This document shows, piece by piece, positions 52,591 to 60,175 of a stretch of 64,000 nucleotides of DNA. Numbering within the stretch: position 1 is the first letter of the stretch; every line of letters begins with the position of its first letter. The position numbers and the translations under genes were made by a program. Under the pieces are notes generated by a model, which saw only the letters and a program-made list of their open reading frames with translations, searched no databases and was not told where the DNA came from. The DNA comes from Streptomyces noursei (lineage in GTDB: Bacteria; Actinomycetota; Actinomycetes; Streptomycetales; Streptomycetaceae), in NCBI RefSeq assembly GCF_016917755.1, contig NZ_CP070326.1:5518001-5582000 (forward strand), written 5' to 3'.

Positions 52591-54351
52591 GTGATGAGCA
52601 GCAGGCCCGAGCACCCTACGCACACCACCGGCGCACTCCGGTCGCGCACCGCCGCGCCGCGCCGGCACCGGACGCAGACCGACGGGCGGCCCACCCGCCC
52701 CGAGCACCAGGACCGCTACGAGCCCCATCTGGACGGGTTGTTCACCTACTGCCTGTCCGTGCTGTGCGAGCACGACACGGCAGCTGTGGTCCTCGGCGAG
52801 ACCCTGGCGCTCGCCGAGCGCCAGTACGGCCGCCGCCCCGGCGACCCGGCACTCTTCCGCCCCTGGCTCTACGCCCTGGCCCGCTGGGCGTGCCTGCGCC
52901 GGCTCGCCGAGCAGGCCGCCCCGGACGCGATCGGCCCGCCCGACTCCGGGCGCACGCCGGCCCGGCAGCGGGAGCTGGCCGCACTGGCCTGGCCGGAGGC
53001 GGCCGGCACCACGCCCGAGCAGCGCGAGGTGCTGGAGCTGTCGGTCCGGCACCGGCTGGCGCCGGAGGAGATCGCCGCGGTGACCGGGGCCGACCCGGCG
53101 GCCACCCGCACGCGGCTGGCCGCCGCCTCCTGCGAGGTGGAGCGGACCCGGGCGGCGCTGGCGGTGGTCGAGTTCGGGCGATGTCCGGACGTGGCCCGGC
53201 TGGCCGGGGACAGCCAGATGCTGTTGGGCGCGGCGCTCCGCCGGGAGTTGGTGCGCCACGTCGACGACTGCGCGGAGTGCCGCCGGACGGCCGAGCGGGC
53301 CACCGCCGCCGGGCCCTGGCCGGGCACCGCACCGGCCGAGCAGGGCGGGCTGCCGCTGGTCACCGCGGACCGGGCGGCGGTCTGCGCGGCGCTGGTGGCG
53401 GCCCGGACGTCCCGGTCGGGGCGGGCCGAGGGCGTGCCGGGGGCCGCCCTCGCCACGGCCGGCCGGAGCGGTGGAGCAAACGGTTCTCCACGCTATGACC
53501 GCAAGGGTTTCCCGGTCGCCCCTACGGACCGCTCCGCCCGTCGCCGGCGGCTGCGCAACCGCGCGCTGACCACCACCGTCGTGGCGACCGTGCTGGCGGC
53601 GCCGGTGCTCGCGCTGTGGGCGGCGTACCGAGGCGCCCCGGAGACCGGCGAGACGGACGTCATGCCGACCGTGGCGGCCAACGAGGTGGGGGCGATGCCG
53701 GGCGACAGGCTCGACGGCCGTCCCTACGAGAACGCGGGCAACACCCGGTCGCGGCACCCGCGCCCGGACCTCCCGCTCGACGACGAGGCACCGGACGTCT
53801 CGGTCGCGGTGCTGGGCGTGGACGACGGCCCGACGCCGCCCGACGGGCGGGAGGAGAAGAGCCCGGGCCGGCTGACGATCGACGCGCGGCCGGTCGAGGA
53901 CACCACGGTCGTCACGATCCGCGCCTCCGGCGGCACCCCGGTGCGCTGGCGGGCGGCGGCCGATGCGCCCTGGCTCCAACTGAGCCACACCGCCGGGCAG
54001 TTGGAGCCGGGGCAGGTCGCGAGGATCACGGTCTCGGTGGACCACGACCGGGAGCCCGACGGGAACTGGCGGTCCGCGATCGCCATCGAGCCCGGCGGCC
54101 GCGTCGTCACCCTGAAGGGGCACGGGGCGACCGAGCCCGCTCCCGGGCCGGTCCGGCCCTCGTCCGGCACTCCGCGCCCGCGGCCCAGCCACCCGGCACC
54201 GCAGCCGTCGCCGCGGCCCACCAGGCCCGCCCCGACGCCACCGGCGCCGTCCCCGACGCCCGCGCGCCCCGGCCCGACCGGGACCCCGGCGCCGACCACG
54301 GGACCCACCCCGCCGCCGACGCCGAAGCACACCACCCGCCCGCCGGACTGA
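52591..54351 (+). CDS. Sigma-factor-like / anti-sigma zinc finger / TM / BACON fusion protein
   Basis: A 586-residue membrane protein. Residues about 40-110 look like ECF region 2 (HLDGLFTYCLSVLCEHDTAA, LFRPWLYALARWACLRRL), and 145-200 like region 4 (TTPEQREVLELSVRHRLAPE, EIAAVTGADPAATRTRLAA). They are followed by a zinc-binding anti-sigma-like motif, ELVRHVDDCAECRR, near residue 233, then a membrane segment near 325-345 (TTVVATVLAAPVLALWAAY). The exported part has a BACON-type beta sandwich (about 420-510; DAPWLQLSHTAGQLEPGQVA) and a Pro-rich tail. GTG start is leaderless. It seems to join a sigma factor, its regulator and an external sensor. Annotators usually call it a BACON-domain protein. 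Confidence 0.75.
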   Translation: MMSSRPEHPTHTTGALRSRTAAPRRHRTQTDGRPTRPEHQDRYEPHLDGLFTYCLSVLCEHDTAAVVLGETLALAERQYGRRPGDPALFRPWLYALARWACLRRLAEQAAPDAIGPPDSGRTPARQRELAALAWPEAAGTTPEQREVLELSVRHRLAPEEIAAVTGADPAATRTRLAAASCEVERTRAALAVVEFGRCPDVARLAGDSQMLLGAALRRELVRHVDDCAECRRTAERATAAGPWPGTAPAEQGGLPLVTADRAAVCAALVAARTSRSGRAEGVPGAALATAGRSGGANGSPRYDRKGFPVAPTDRSARRRRLRNRALTTTVVATVLAAPVLALWAAYRGAPETGETDVMPTVAANEVGAMPGDRLDGRPYENAGNTRSRHPRPDLPLDDEAPDVSVAVLGVDDGPTPPDGREEKSPGRLTIDARPVEDTTVVTIRASGGTPVRWRAAADAPWLQLSHTAGQLEPGQVARITVSVDHDREPDGNWRSAIAIEPGGRVVTLKGHGATEPAPGPVRPSSGTPRPRPSHPAPQPSPRPTRPAPTPPAPSPTPARPGPTGTPAPTTGPTPPPTPKHTTRPPD

Positions 54352-54375
54352 CTCGGCGGGCCGCCGCGCCGCCGA

Positions 54376-55242
54376 CTACGTCGCGTCGGCGGCCCTCGGC
54401 TTCGGGTCGGCCGGGTGCGGTGCCAGCGGCAGCTGCGAGGCCAGCCGCTGCTCGCACAGCTCGACGAGCTTGGCGTAGCCGGCCTTGCCCATCAGCTCGG
54501 TCAGCTCCGGCTTGTAGGTGACGTAGACCGGGTCGCCGGCGCCGTGCGCGGAGGTCGCGGAGGTGCACCACCAGTGCAGGTCGTGGCCGCCGGGGCCCCA
54601 GCCGCGGCGGTCGTACTCGCCGATGGTGACCTGGAGGATCTGGGTGTCGTCCGGCCGGTCGATCCAGTCGTAGGTGCGCCGGACCGGCAGCTGCCAGCAG
54701 ACGTCCGGCTTGGTCTCCAGCGGCTCGCGGCCCTCGCGGAGCGCGAGGATGTGCAGCGAGCAGCCGGCGCCGCCCTGGAAGCCGGGGCGGTTCTGGAAGA
54801 TGCAGGAGCCCTGCCAGCGGCGGGTCTGCCGCTCGCCGTCCTCGTCCTCCTCGATCCACCCGGTGCCGGTGCCGACGTCGTGGAACTGCCACAGGTCGGG
54901 GGTGAGCCGCGCCACGTGCTGCGCGACCCGCTCCTCGTCCTCCTCGTCGGAGAAGTGCGCGCCCAGCGTGCAGCAGCCGTCGTCCGCGCGGCCGGCCTGG
55001 ATGCCCTGGCAGCCGCTGCCGAAGATGCAGGTCCAGCGGGAGGTCAGCCAGGTCAGGTCGCAGCGGAAGAGCTGCTCGTCGTCGCCCGGGTCGGGGAAGG
55101 TGACCCAGGCGCGGGCGAAGTCGAGGCCGACCTCGTCGGCCGTGGCCCCGTCGCCGGACTGCGCGGCCGCGGCGGCCTTGGCACGCCGCTTTTCTTCCTT
55201 CTTCAGGGCCTTTTCGTGCTTCGCCTGTTTCGTCTTTGCCAC
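54376..55242 (-). CDS. Cysteine-rich protein, possible metal or Fe-S binding
   Basis: A 288-residue cytoplasmic protein with a basic N-terminus (KTKQAKHEKALKKEEKRRAK) followed by about ten conserved-looking Cys: CIFGSGCQGIQAGRADDGCC, GSCIFQNRPGFQGGAGCSLH, DVCWQLP, WWCTSA. The spacing resembles YkgJ/DUF3109-type metal-cluster proteins, but this is only a resemblance. Convergent with the BACON-fusion gene and divergent from the Ppx/GppA gene; TACGCT six bases upstream of the GTG at 55242 makes it leaderless. A long upstream in-frame extension to 56376 is rejected. Confidence 0.65.
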   Translation of the reverse strand: MAKTKQAKHEKALKKEEKRRAKAAAAAQSGDGATADEVGLDFARAWVTFPDPGDDEQLFRCDLTWLTSRWTCIFGSGCQGIQAGRADDGCCTLGAHFSDEEDEERVAQHVARLTPDLWQFHDVGTGTGWIEEDEDGERQTRRWQGSCIFQNRPGFQGGAGCSLHILALREGREPLETKPDVCWQLPVRRTYDWIDRPDDTQILQVTIGEYDRRGWGPGGHDLHWWCTSATSAHGAGDPVYVTYKPELTELMGKAGYAKLVELCEQRLASQLPLAPHPADPKPRAADAT

Positions 55243-55286
55243 GGGTCCAGCGTACGGCCGGCACCGAGTGTGCCCTGTCGCGGCAG

Positions 55287-55292
55287 TAGGTT
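55287..55292 (+). promoter_or_regulatory. -10 hexamer TAGGTT, leaderless ppx/gppA gene
   Basis: TAGGTT ends seven bases before the ATG at 55300; there is no ribosome site. Confidence 0.45.
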
Positions 55293-55299
55293 TCCACGT

Positions 55300-56226
55300 A
55301 TGAGACTCGGTGTCCTCGATGTGGGTTCGAATACCGTCCACCTCCTGGTGGTGGACGCACACCCCGGCGCGCGCCCGTTGCCCGCCTACTCGCACAAGGC
55401 GGAACTGCGCCTGGCCGAACTCCTCGACGAGGGCGGCGCCATAAACGAGGCCGGCGTCCACCGCCTGGTGCTCACCATCCGGGAGGCGATGCAGGTCGCC
55501 GAGGACAAGGGCGTCGAGGACGTGCTCCCGTTCGCCACCTCCGCGATCCGCGAGGCCACCAACGGCGAGGAGGTGCTGCGCCACCTCACCGAGGAGACCG
55601 GGGTCACCCTCCAGGTCCTCTCCGGCGAGGACGAGGCGCGGCTGACCTTCCTGGCCGCCCGCCGCTGGCTGGGCTGGTCGGCCGGCCGGCTGCTCGTCCT
55701 GGACATCGGCGGCGGCTCGCTGGAGATCGCCTACGGCCTTGACGAGGACCCGGACGTGGCGGTCTCGCTGCCGTACGGCGCGGGCCGGCTGACCGGCGCC
55801 GACCTGCGGGCCGATCCGCCGGACCCGGAGGACATCCGGGCGCTGCGCCGTCGGGTGCGTGCCGGGATCGCCCGCACGGTCAGCGACTTCTCCCGGCACG
55901 GCACCCCCGACCAGGTCGTCGGGACCTCCAAGACCTTCAAACAGCTGGCCCGGATCGCGGGCGCGGCGCGTTCGGCGGAAGGGCTGTACGTCCAGCGCGA
56001 GCTGTCCCGCAAGAAGCTGGAGGAGTGGGTGCCGAGGCTGGCCCAGATGAGCTCCCGGGAGCGGGCCGGGCTCCCGGGGGTGTCCGAGGGGCGCTCGCGG
56101 CAGCTGCTGGCGGGGGCGCTGGTGGCCGAGGCGGCGATGGATCTGTTCGGGGTGGAGACCTTGGAGATCTGCCCCTGGGCGCTGCGGGAAGGGGTCATCC
56201 TGCGGCGGTTGGACCACCTTCCGTAG
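55300..56226 (+). CDS. Exopolyphosphatase / guanosine pentaphosphate phosphohydrolase (Ppx/GppA family)
   Basis: A 308-residue ASKHA-fold enzyme. Motifs: MRLGVLDVGSNTVHLLVVDA (phosphate 1), FATSAIREATNGEEVL, VLSGEDEARLTFLAA, LLVLDIGGGSLEIAYG (phosphate 2, near residue 147), VVGTSKTFKQLARIAG, and EGRSRQLLAGALVAEAAMDL. Family members release phosphate from polyphosphate or convert pppGpp to ppGpp. The short form lacks the C-terminal HD domain found in E. coli. Start is leaderless. Confidence 0.9.
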   Translation: MRLGVLDVGSNTVHLLVVDAHPGARPLPAYSHKAELRLAELLDEGGAINEAGVHRLVLTIREAMQVAEDKGVEDVLPFATSAIREATNGEEVLRHLTEETGVTLQVLSGEDEARLTFLAARRWLGWSAGRLLVLDIGGGSLEIAYGLDEDPDVAVSLPYGAGRLTGADLRADPPDPEDIRALRRRVRAGIARTVSDFSRHGTPDQVVGTSKTFKQLARIAGAARSAEGLYVQRELSRKKLEEWVPRLAQMSSRERAGLPGVSEGRSRQLLAGALVAEAAMDLFGVETLEICPWALREGVILRRLDHLP

Positions 56227-56466
56227 GCGGCTGCCCGGCCTGCGCGACGGCGGACGGCTGCGCGGGGCCCGTCCCCCGCGGCGGCGCGGCCGGGCGCGCC
56301 CCGGAGCGTGCGGGTGCGCCCGGCCTGCCCGAATGCGGTGGAGATCACATCGTGCGCCGTGGAGCCGGGGTGCCACAGGCGTTGCACGGGGCCTCGTGCG
56401 TCACAGGCGTCCCGTCGGGTGGCCGTGGCGGTTCTCACGTCCTGCCCCGTGCCGGTTTCCGGCCCG

Positions 56467-56472
56467 TACGCT
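56467..56472 (+). promoter_or_regulatory. -10 hexamer TACGCT, leaderless isomerase gene
   Basis: TACGCT ends seven bases before the GTG at 56480. Confidence 0.45.
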
Positions 56473-56479
56473 GTCCCTC

Positions 56480-57304
56480 GTGACAGAGCCAGTGGTGCGC
56501 ATCCCCGATGCGAAGGTCGCGCTGTCCACGGCTTCGGTCTATCCGGAGTCGACGGCGACGGCCTTCGAGATCGCCGCGCGCCTGGGCTACGACGGCGTCG
56601 AGGTCATGGTGTGGACCGACCCGGTCAGCCAGGACATAGAGGCGCTGCGCCGGCTCTCGGACTACCACGGCGTGCCGGTGCTGGCCGTCCACGCGCCCTG
56701 CCTGCTGATCACCCAACGGGTCTGGTCCACCGACCCGTGGGTCAAGCTCCAGCGCGCCCGCATCGCGGCCGAGAAGCTCGGCGCCTCCACGGTCGTGGTG
56801 CACCCGCCGTTCCGCTGGCAACGCAACTACGCACGGGAGTTCGTCCGCGGCATCTGGCGGATGGAGGGCGAGACCGACGTCCGGTTCGCGGTGGAGAACA
56901 TGTACCCCTGGCGCTACCGCGACCGCGAGATGCTCGCCTACGCCCCCGACTGGGACCCCACCAACGACGACTACCGGCACTTCACCGTCGACCTCTCGCA
57001 CACCGCCACCGCCCGCCACGACGCGCTGGCGATGGTGGAGCGGATGGGCGACCGGCTGGCCCACGTCCACCTCGCGGACGGCAACGGCTCCGCCAAGGAC
57101 GAGCACCTGGTGCCGGGCCGCGGCAGCCAGCCCTGCGCGGAGCTGCTGGAGCGGCTGGCCGCCACCGGGTTCGACGGTCACGTGGTGGTCGAGGTCAACA
57201 CCCGCCGGGCGATGTCCGCCGCCGAACGCGAGGCCGACCTGGCCGAGGCGCTGGCCTTCACCCGCCTCCACCTGGCGTCCCCGACCTGGGTCCCCGGCAA
57301 GTAG
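56480..57304 (+). CDS. Sugar phosphate isomerase/epimerase-like TIM-barrel protein
   Basis: A 274-residue xylose-isomerase-like TIM barrel. It begins with KVALSTASVYPESTATAFEI; the metal-ligand series is visible as LGYDGVEVMVWTDPV, LAVHAPCL, VVVHPPFRWQRNY, RFAVENMYPW, DLSHTATA, LAHVHLADGNG and VVVEVNTRR, giving a set of His, Glu and Asp residues for a divalent metal. The family covers isomerases and epimerases of sugars and inositols and phosphonates; the substrate is open. Its GTG follows a leaderless -10. It lies beside ilvD. Confidence 0.82.
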   Translation: MTEPVVRIPDAKVALSTASVYPESTATAFEIAARLGYDGVEVMVWTDPVSQDIEALRRLSDYHGVPVLAVHAPCLLITQRVWSTDPWVKLQRARIAAEKLGASTVVVHPPFRWQRNYAREFVRGIWRMEGETDVRFAVENMYPWRYRDREMLAYAPDWDPTNDDYRHFTVDLSHTATARHDALAMVERMGDRLAHVHLADGNGSAKDEHLVPGRGSQPCAELLERLAATGFDGHVVVEVNTRRAMSAAEREADLAEALAFTRLHLASPTWVPGK

Positions 57305-57405
57305 CCGACCGCCCCGCCGGGTGTCGCGCGGTGGCACCGCCCGTCCGCACTCCGGTCGGTCATCTCACATACCGGAGTCGGTGTCCGGATCTTGGATCAA
57401 GAGCG

Positions 57406-57411
57406 TAATCT
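57406..57411 (+). promoter_or_regulatory. Candidate -10 (TAATCT) for ilvD
   Basis: TAATCT would start transcription near 57418, giving an 80-base leader whose first ATG (57428) opens a Cys-rich frame overlapping ilvD. The -35 is weak. Confidence 0.3.
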
Positions 57412-57500
57412 CGGGATCAGCTGCTGTATGGCCTGCCGTACCTGCTGTGCCTGTTGTATGGCGCCGCGCCGTACGTCCGTATCCCGAGGGAGTGACCATC

Positions 57501-59351
57501 GTGCCCGAGCTGAGGTCCCGCACCGTTACCCATGGCCGCAACATGGCGGGCGCCCGCGCCCTTATGCGGGCCTCGGGCGTAGCGAGCGAGGACATCGGCA
57601 AGCCGATCGTCGCGGTCGCCAACTCCTTCACCGAGTTCGTGCCCGGCCACACCCACCTCGCCCCGGTCGGCCGGATCGTCTCCGACGCCATCCGCGCCGC
57701 CGGCGCCGTCCCCCGCGAGTTCAACACCATCGCGGTCGACGACGGCATCGCGATGGGCCACGGCGGCATGCTGTACTCCCTGCCCTCCCGCGACCTGATC
57801 GCGGACTCGGTCGAGTACATGGTCGAGGCGCACTGCGCCGACGCGCTGATCTGCATCTCCAACTGCGACAAGATCACCCCCGGGATGCTGATGGCCGCGC
57901 TGCGCCTCAACATCCCGGTGGTCTTCGTCTCCGGCGGCCCGATGGAGGCCGGCCAGGCCACCCTCGTCGACGGCACGGTCCGCAAGCTCGACCTGATCGA
58001 CGCGATGGTGGACGCCTCCAACGACAGCGTCTCCGACGCGGACGTCCTCCGCATCGAGGAGAACGCCTGCCCCACCTGCGGCTCCTGTTCCGGCATGTTC
58101 ACCGCCAACTCCATGAACTGCCTGACCGAGGCCATCGGCCTGAGCCTCCCCGGCAACGGCTCGGTCCTCGCCACCCACACCGCCCGCCGCGCCCTCTACG
58201 AGAACGCCGGCCGCACGGTCGTCGAGATCACCAAGCGCTACTACGAGGACGGCGACGAGTCCGTCCTGCCGCGCAACATCGCCACCCGCGACGCCTTCGA
58301 GAACGCCATGGCCCTGGACATCGCCATGGGCGGCTCGACCAACACGATCCTGCACCTGCTGGCCGCCGCCCAGGAGGCCGGTCTGGACTACGACCTCAGG
58401 GACATCGACGCGGTCTCCCGCCGCGTCCCGTGCCTGGCCAAGGTCGCCCCGAACATCGCCCCCGGCGGCACGTACTACATGGAGGACGTGCACCGCGCCG
58501 GCGGCATCCCGGCCATCCTCGGCGAGCTGTACCGCGGCGGCATGCTCAGCGAGGACGTCCACTCCGTCCACGCCACCACCCTCGCCGAGTGGCTCAAGAC
58601 CTGGGACGTGCGCGGAGGTTCGCCGTCCGCCGAGGCCGTCGAGCTGTGGCACGCCGCCCCCGGCTGCAAGCGCTCGGCCACCGCCTTCTCCCAGTCCGAG
58701 CGCTGGGAGACCCTGGACGTGGACGCCGCCGGCGGCTGCATCCGCTCCGTCGAGCACGCCTACTCCAAGGACGGCGGCCTGGCCGTCCTCAAGGGCAACA
58801 TCGCCCTCGACGGGTGCGTGGTGAAGACCGCCGGCGTCGACGAGTCCATCTGGACCTTCGAGGGTCCCGCCGTCGTCTGCGAGTCCCAGGACGAGGCCGT
58901 CGAGAAGATCCTCAACAAGCAGGTCAAGGAGGGCGACGTCGTCGTCATCCGCTACGAGGGCCCCAAGGGCGGCCCGGGCATGCAGGAGATGCTCTACCCG
59001 ACCTCGTTCCTGAAGGGCCGCGGCCTGGGCAAGACGTGCGCCCTGGTCACCGACGGCCGCTTCTCCGGCGGCACGTCCGGCCTCTCCATCGGCCACGCCT
59101 CCCCCGAGGCGGCCTCCGGCGGCACCATCGCCCTCGTCGAGGACGGCGACCGCATCCGCATCGACATCCCGAACCGTTCGATCGAACTCCTCGTCGGCGA
59201 AGAGGAGTTGGCCGCCCGCCGGGAGGCCCTCGGCGGTGTCTACGCCCCGAAGAACCGCGACCGCAAGGTCTCCGCGGCCCTGCGCGCCTACGCGGCCATG
59301 GCCACCAGCGCGGACAAGGGCGCGGTGCGCGACGTGAGCAAGCTGGGCTGA
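57501..59351 (+). CDS. ilvD: Dihydroxy-acid dehydratase
   Basis: A 616-residue iron-sulfur dehydratase of valine, isoleucine (and pantoate precursor) synthesis. Motifs: SRTVTHGRNMAGARALMRAS, AVANSFTEFVPGH, MGHGGMLYSLPSRDLIADS, ISNCDKITPGM, CPTCGSCSGMFTANSMNCL (Fe-S ligands), MGGSTNTILHLLAAAQEAG and TDGRFSGGTSGLSIGH. GTG at 57501 has GAGGGAG eight bases upstream and matches the usual MPELRSRTVTHGRNMAGA start. Related actinobacterial enzymes bind a 2Fe-2S or 4Fe-4S cluster; which one is not visible. Confidence 0.98.
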   Translation: MPELRSRTVTHGRNMAGARALMRASGVASEDIGKPIVAVANSFTEFVPGHTHLAPVGRIVSDAIRAAGAVPREFNTIAVDDGIAMGHGGMLYSLPSRDLIADSVEYMVEAHCADALICISNCDKITPGMLMAALRLNIPVVFVSGGPMEAGQATLVDGTVRKLDLIDAMVDASNDSVSDADVLRIEENACPTCGSCSGMFTANSMNCLTEAIGLSLPGNGSVLATHTARRALYENAGRTVVEITKRYYEDGDESVLPRNIATRDAFENAMALDIAMGGSTNTILHLLAAAQEAGLDYDLRDIDAVSRRVPCLAKVAPNIAPGGTYYMEDVHRAGGIPAILGELYRGGMLSEDVHSVHATTLAEWLKTWDVRGGSPSAEAVELWHAAPGCKRSATAFSQSERWETLDVDAAGGCIRSVEHAYSKDGGLAVLKGNIALDGCVVKTAGVDESIWTFEGPAVVCESQDEAVEKILNKQVKEGDVVVIRYEGPKGGPGMQEMLYPTSFLKGRGLGKTCALVTDGRFSGGTSGLSIGHASPEAASGGTIALVEDGDRIRIDIPNRSIELLVGEEELAARREALGGVYAPKNRDRKVSAALRAYAAMATSADKGAVRDVSKLG

Positions 59352-59447
59352 GCCCGGCCCACCGGCCAGGAGCGTCACGCGGCGCCCTTCCCCGCGGCGA
59401 ACGCCCCCGATAGTCTCCCCTCTCCCGAGGAGGGGGGAGCAGGAGGC

Positions 59448-59528
59448 GTGAACTGTCCGGAATATGGCGCGATGATGCGGAGTCGAGGTTCACAGAACGT
59501 GTGCCCTAATTGTGGCCATACCCAGTGA
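59448..59528 (+). CDS. 26-residue zinc-ribbon micro-ORF
   Basis: The frame encodes NCPEYGAMMRSRGSQNVCPN and ends CGHTQ. A CPxYG-like knuckle (Cys3) and a CPNCG knuckle (Cys19, Cys22) are 16 residues apart, the layout of a zinc ribbon. The second ligand of the first knuckle is Tyr (TAT), one base from Cys (TGT); a His follows the last knuckle. GGGGGGAG is eight bases before the GTG. It lies 13 bases before another zinc-ribbon gene. Too short for confident calls, but the motif and ribosome site argue it is real. Confidence 0.5.
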   Translation: MNCPEYGAMMRSRGSQNVCPNCGHTQ

Positions 59529-59540
59529 GATACTGAGGGC

Positions 59541-59741
59541 ATGATGGCTGACGAACCTGGTCCTGCCGAGCCTGGTCCTGCCGACGCGTTGGCAGTGGTG
59601 ACGTCGCACGTCTGCGAGTGCGGTGCCGTCGTCGAAGGGCTGCACGGCAGGTGGGCGTGCACGGCCTGCGGGCGCGTATCGCCGTATCTGGAGCCGCCGC
59701 AAGGATGGCAGGCGGAGCCCGGTTACGCGGACTGGAAGTGA
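59541..59741 (+). CDS. Small zinc-ribbon protein (66 aa)
   Basis: Residues 20-50 form a zinc knuckle pair: VCECGAVVEGLHGRWACTACG, with CxC and CxxC ligands. The N-terminus is Pro/Ala-rich (ADEPGPAEPGPADALAVVTS), the C-terminus aromatic (PPQGWQAEPGYADWK). It follows the 26-residue zinc-ribbon ORF by 12 bases and is likely co-transcribed. The start may be the second Met (59544). A terminator lies 95 bp downstream. Function unknown; proteins of this size and type could bind nucleic acid or protein. Confidence 0.7.
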   Translation: MMADEPGPAEPGPADALAVVTSHVCECGAVVEGLHGRWACTACGRVSPYLEPPQGWQAEPGYADWK

Positions 59742-59836
59742 GAGCGGCGACGGTTGCCCGCCGAGACGGGAGCCGTCGCCCGGCCGTTGTGGCCATCGAC
59801 CCGCCAACTCGCCCCGGGTGAAGGCCGTGACGAACG

Positions 59837-59890
59837 ACCCCCAGGTCGCCGCTCCGAAGAGGAGCGCCGGACCGTGGGGGTTTTGTTGTT
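59837..59890 (+). terminator. Intrinsic terminator of the zinc-ribbon genes
   Basis: A long imperfect stem (59837-59855 with 59861-59881, two single-base bulges and one mismatch), loop GAAGA, followed by TTTTGTTGTT. Confidence 0.8.
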
Positions 59891-59950
59891 GTGGGTGGGG
59901 TGGCGGGGGATGCGGCAGACGCGTCGGGGCGGGGCGTGACATCGTCACGG

Positions 59951-60020
59951 CATTGCCGTGGTGCCGAGTGGTGCCGAGTGGCGCCATGTGGCGTCACGTG
60001 GTGTCACGTGGTGCCATTGC
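59951..60020 (+). repeat. 10-bp tandem repeat array (six to seven units)
   Basis: Units read CATTGCCGTG, GTGCCGAGTG, GTGCCGAGTG, GCGCCATGTG, GCGTCACGTG, GTGTCACGTG, GTGCCATTGC: consensus G(T/C)G(C/T)C(A/G)NGTG, exactly one helical turn per unit. It contains CGCCATGTGGCG and two CACGTG palindromes. It is 155 bp upstream of the RHH start and has no coding bias. Confidence 0.85.
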
Positions 60021-60139
60021 GTGCTGTCGAGCGCGTGTGGGCGCACATGGTGTCGCGGTGACTCAGGCTGATTTCTTTATGTTTTCCCAGGTCAGGGCGG
60101 TTCCCTTGAGGGGGAATCCAGGTGCGGCAGCGCTTGGGC

Positions 60140-60172
60140 TTGCCTGTGACACCATGATGGTGCCATGATGGC
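60140..60172 (+). promoter_or_regulatory. Promoter of the RHH gene overlapped by two 11-bp palindromes
   Basis: TTGCCT (60140-60145) and CATGAT (60164-60169) have an 18-base spacing; CATGAT ends six bases before the ATG at 60176 (leaderless). ACCATGATGGT (60151-60161) and GCCATGATGGC (60162-60172) are perfect palindromes that abut and cover the -10 and start. Confidence 0.6.
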
Positions 60173-60175
60173 GTC

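Larger units (their letters stand above)
59742..60175. other. 434-bp regulatory region between zinc-ribbon genes and the RHH gene
   Basis: No gene is seen. It contains a terminator (59837-59890), a 10-bp repeat array (59951-60020) and the RHH promoter with overlapping palindromes (60140-60172). Confidence 0.6.

Noticed and set aside
55243..56376. N-terminal extension of the Cys-rich protein (666 codons total)
   Set aside because: It covers the divergent Ppx/GppA gene antisense and has low-complexity sequence; the leaderless GTG at 55242 fits better.
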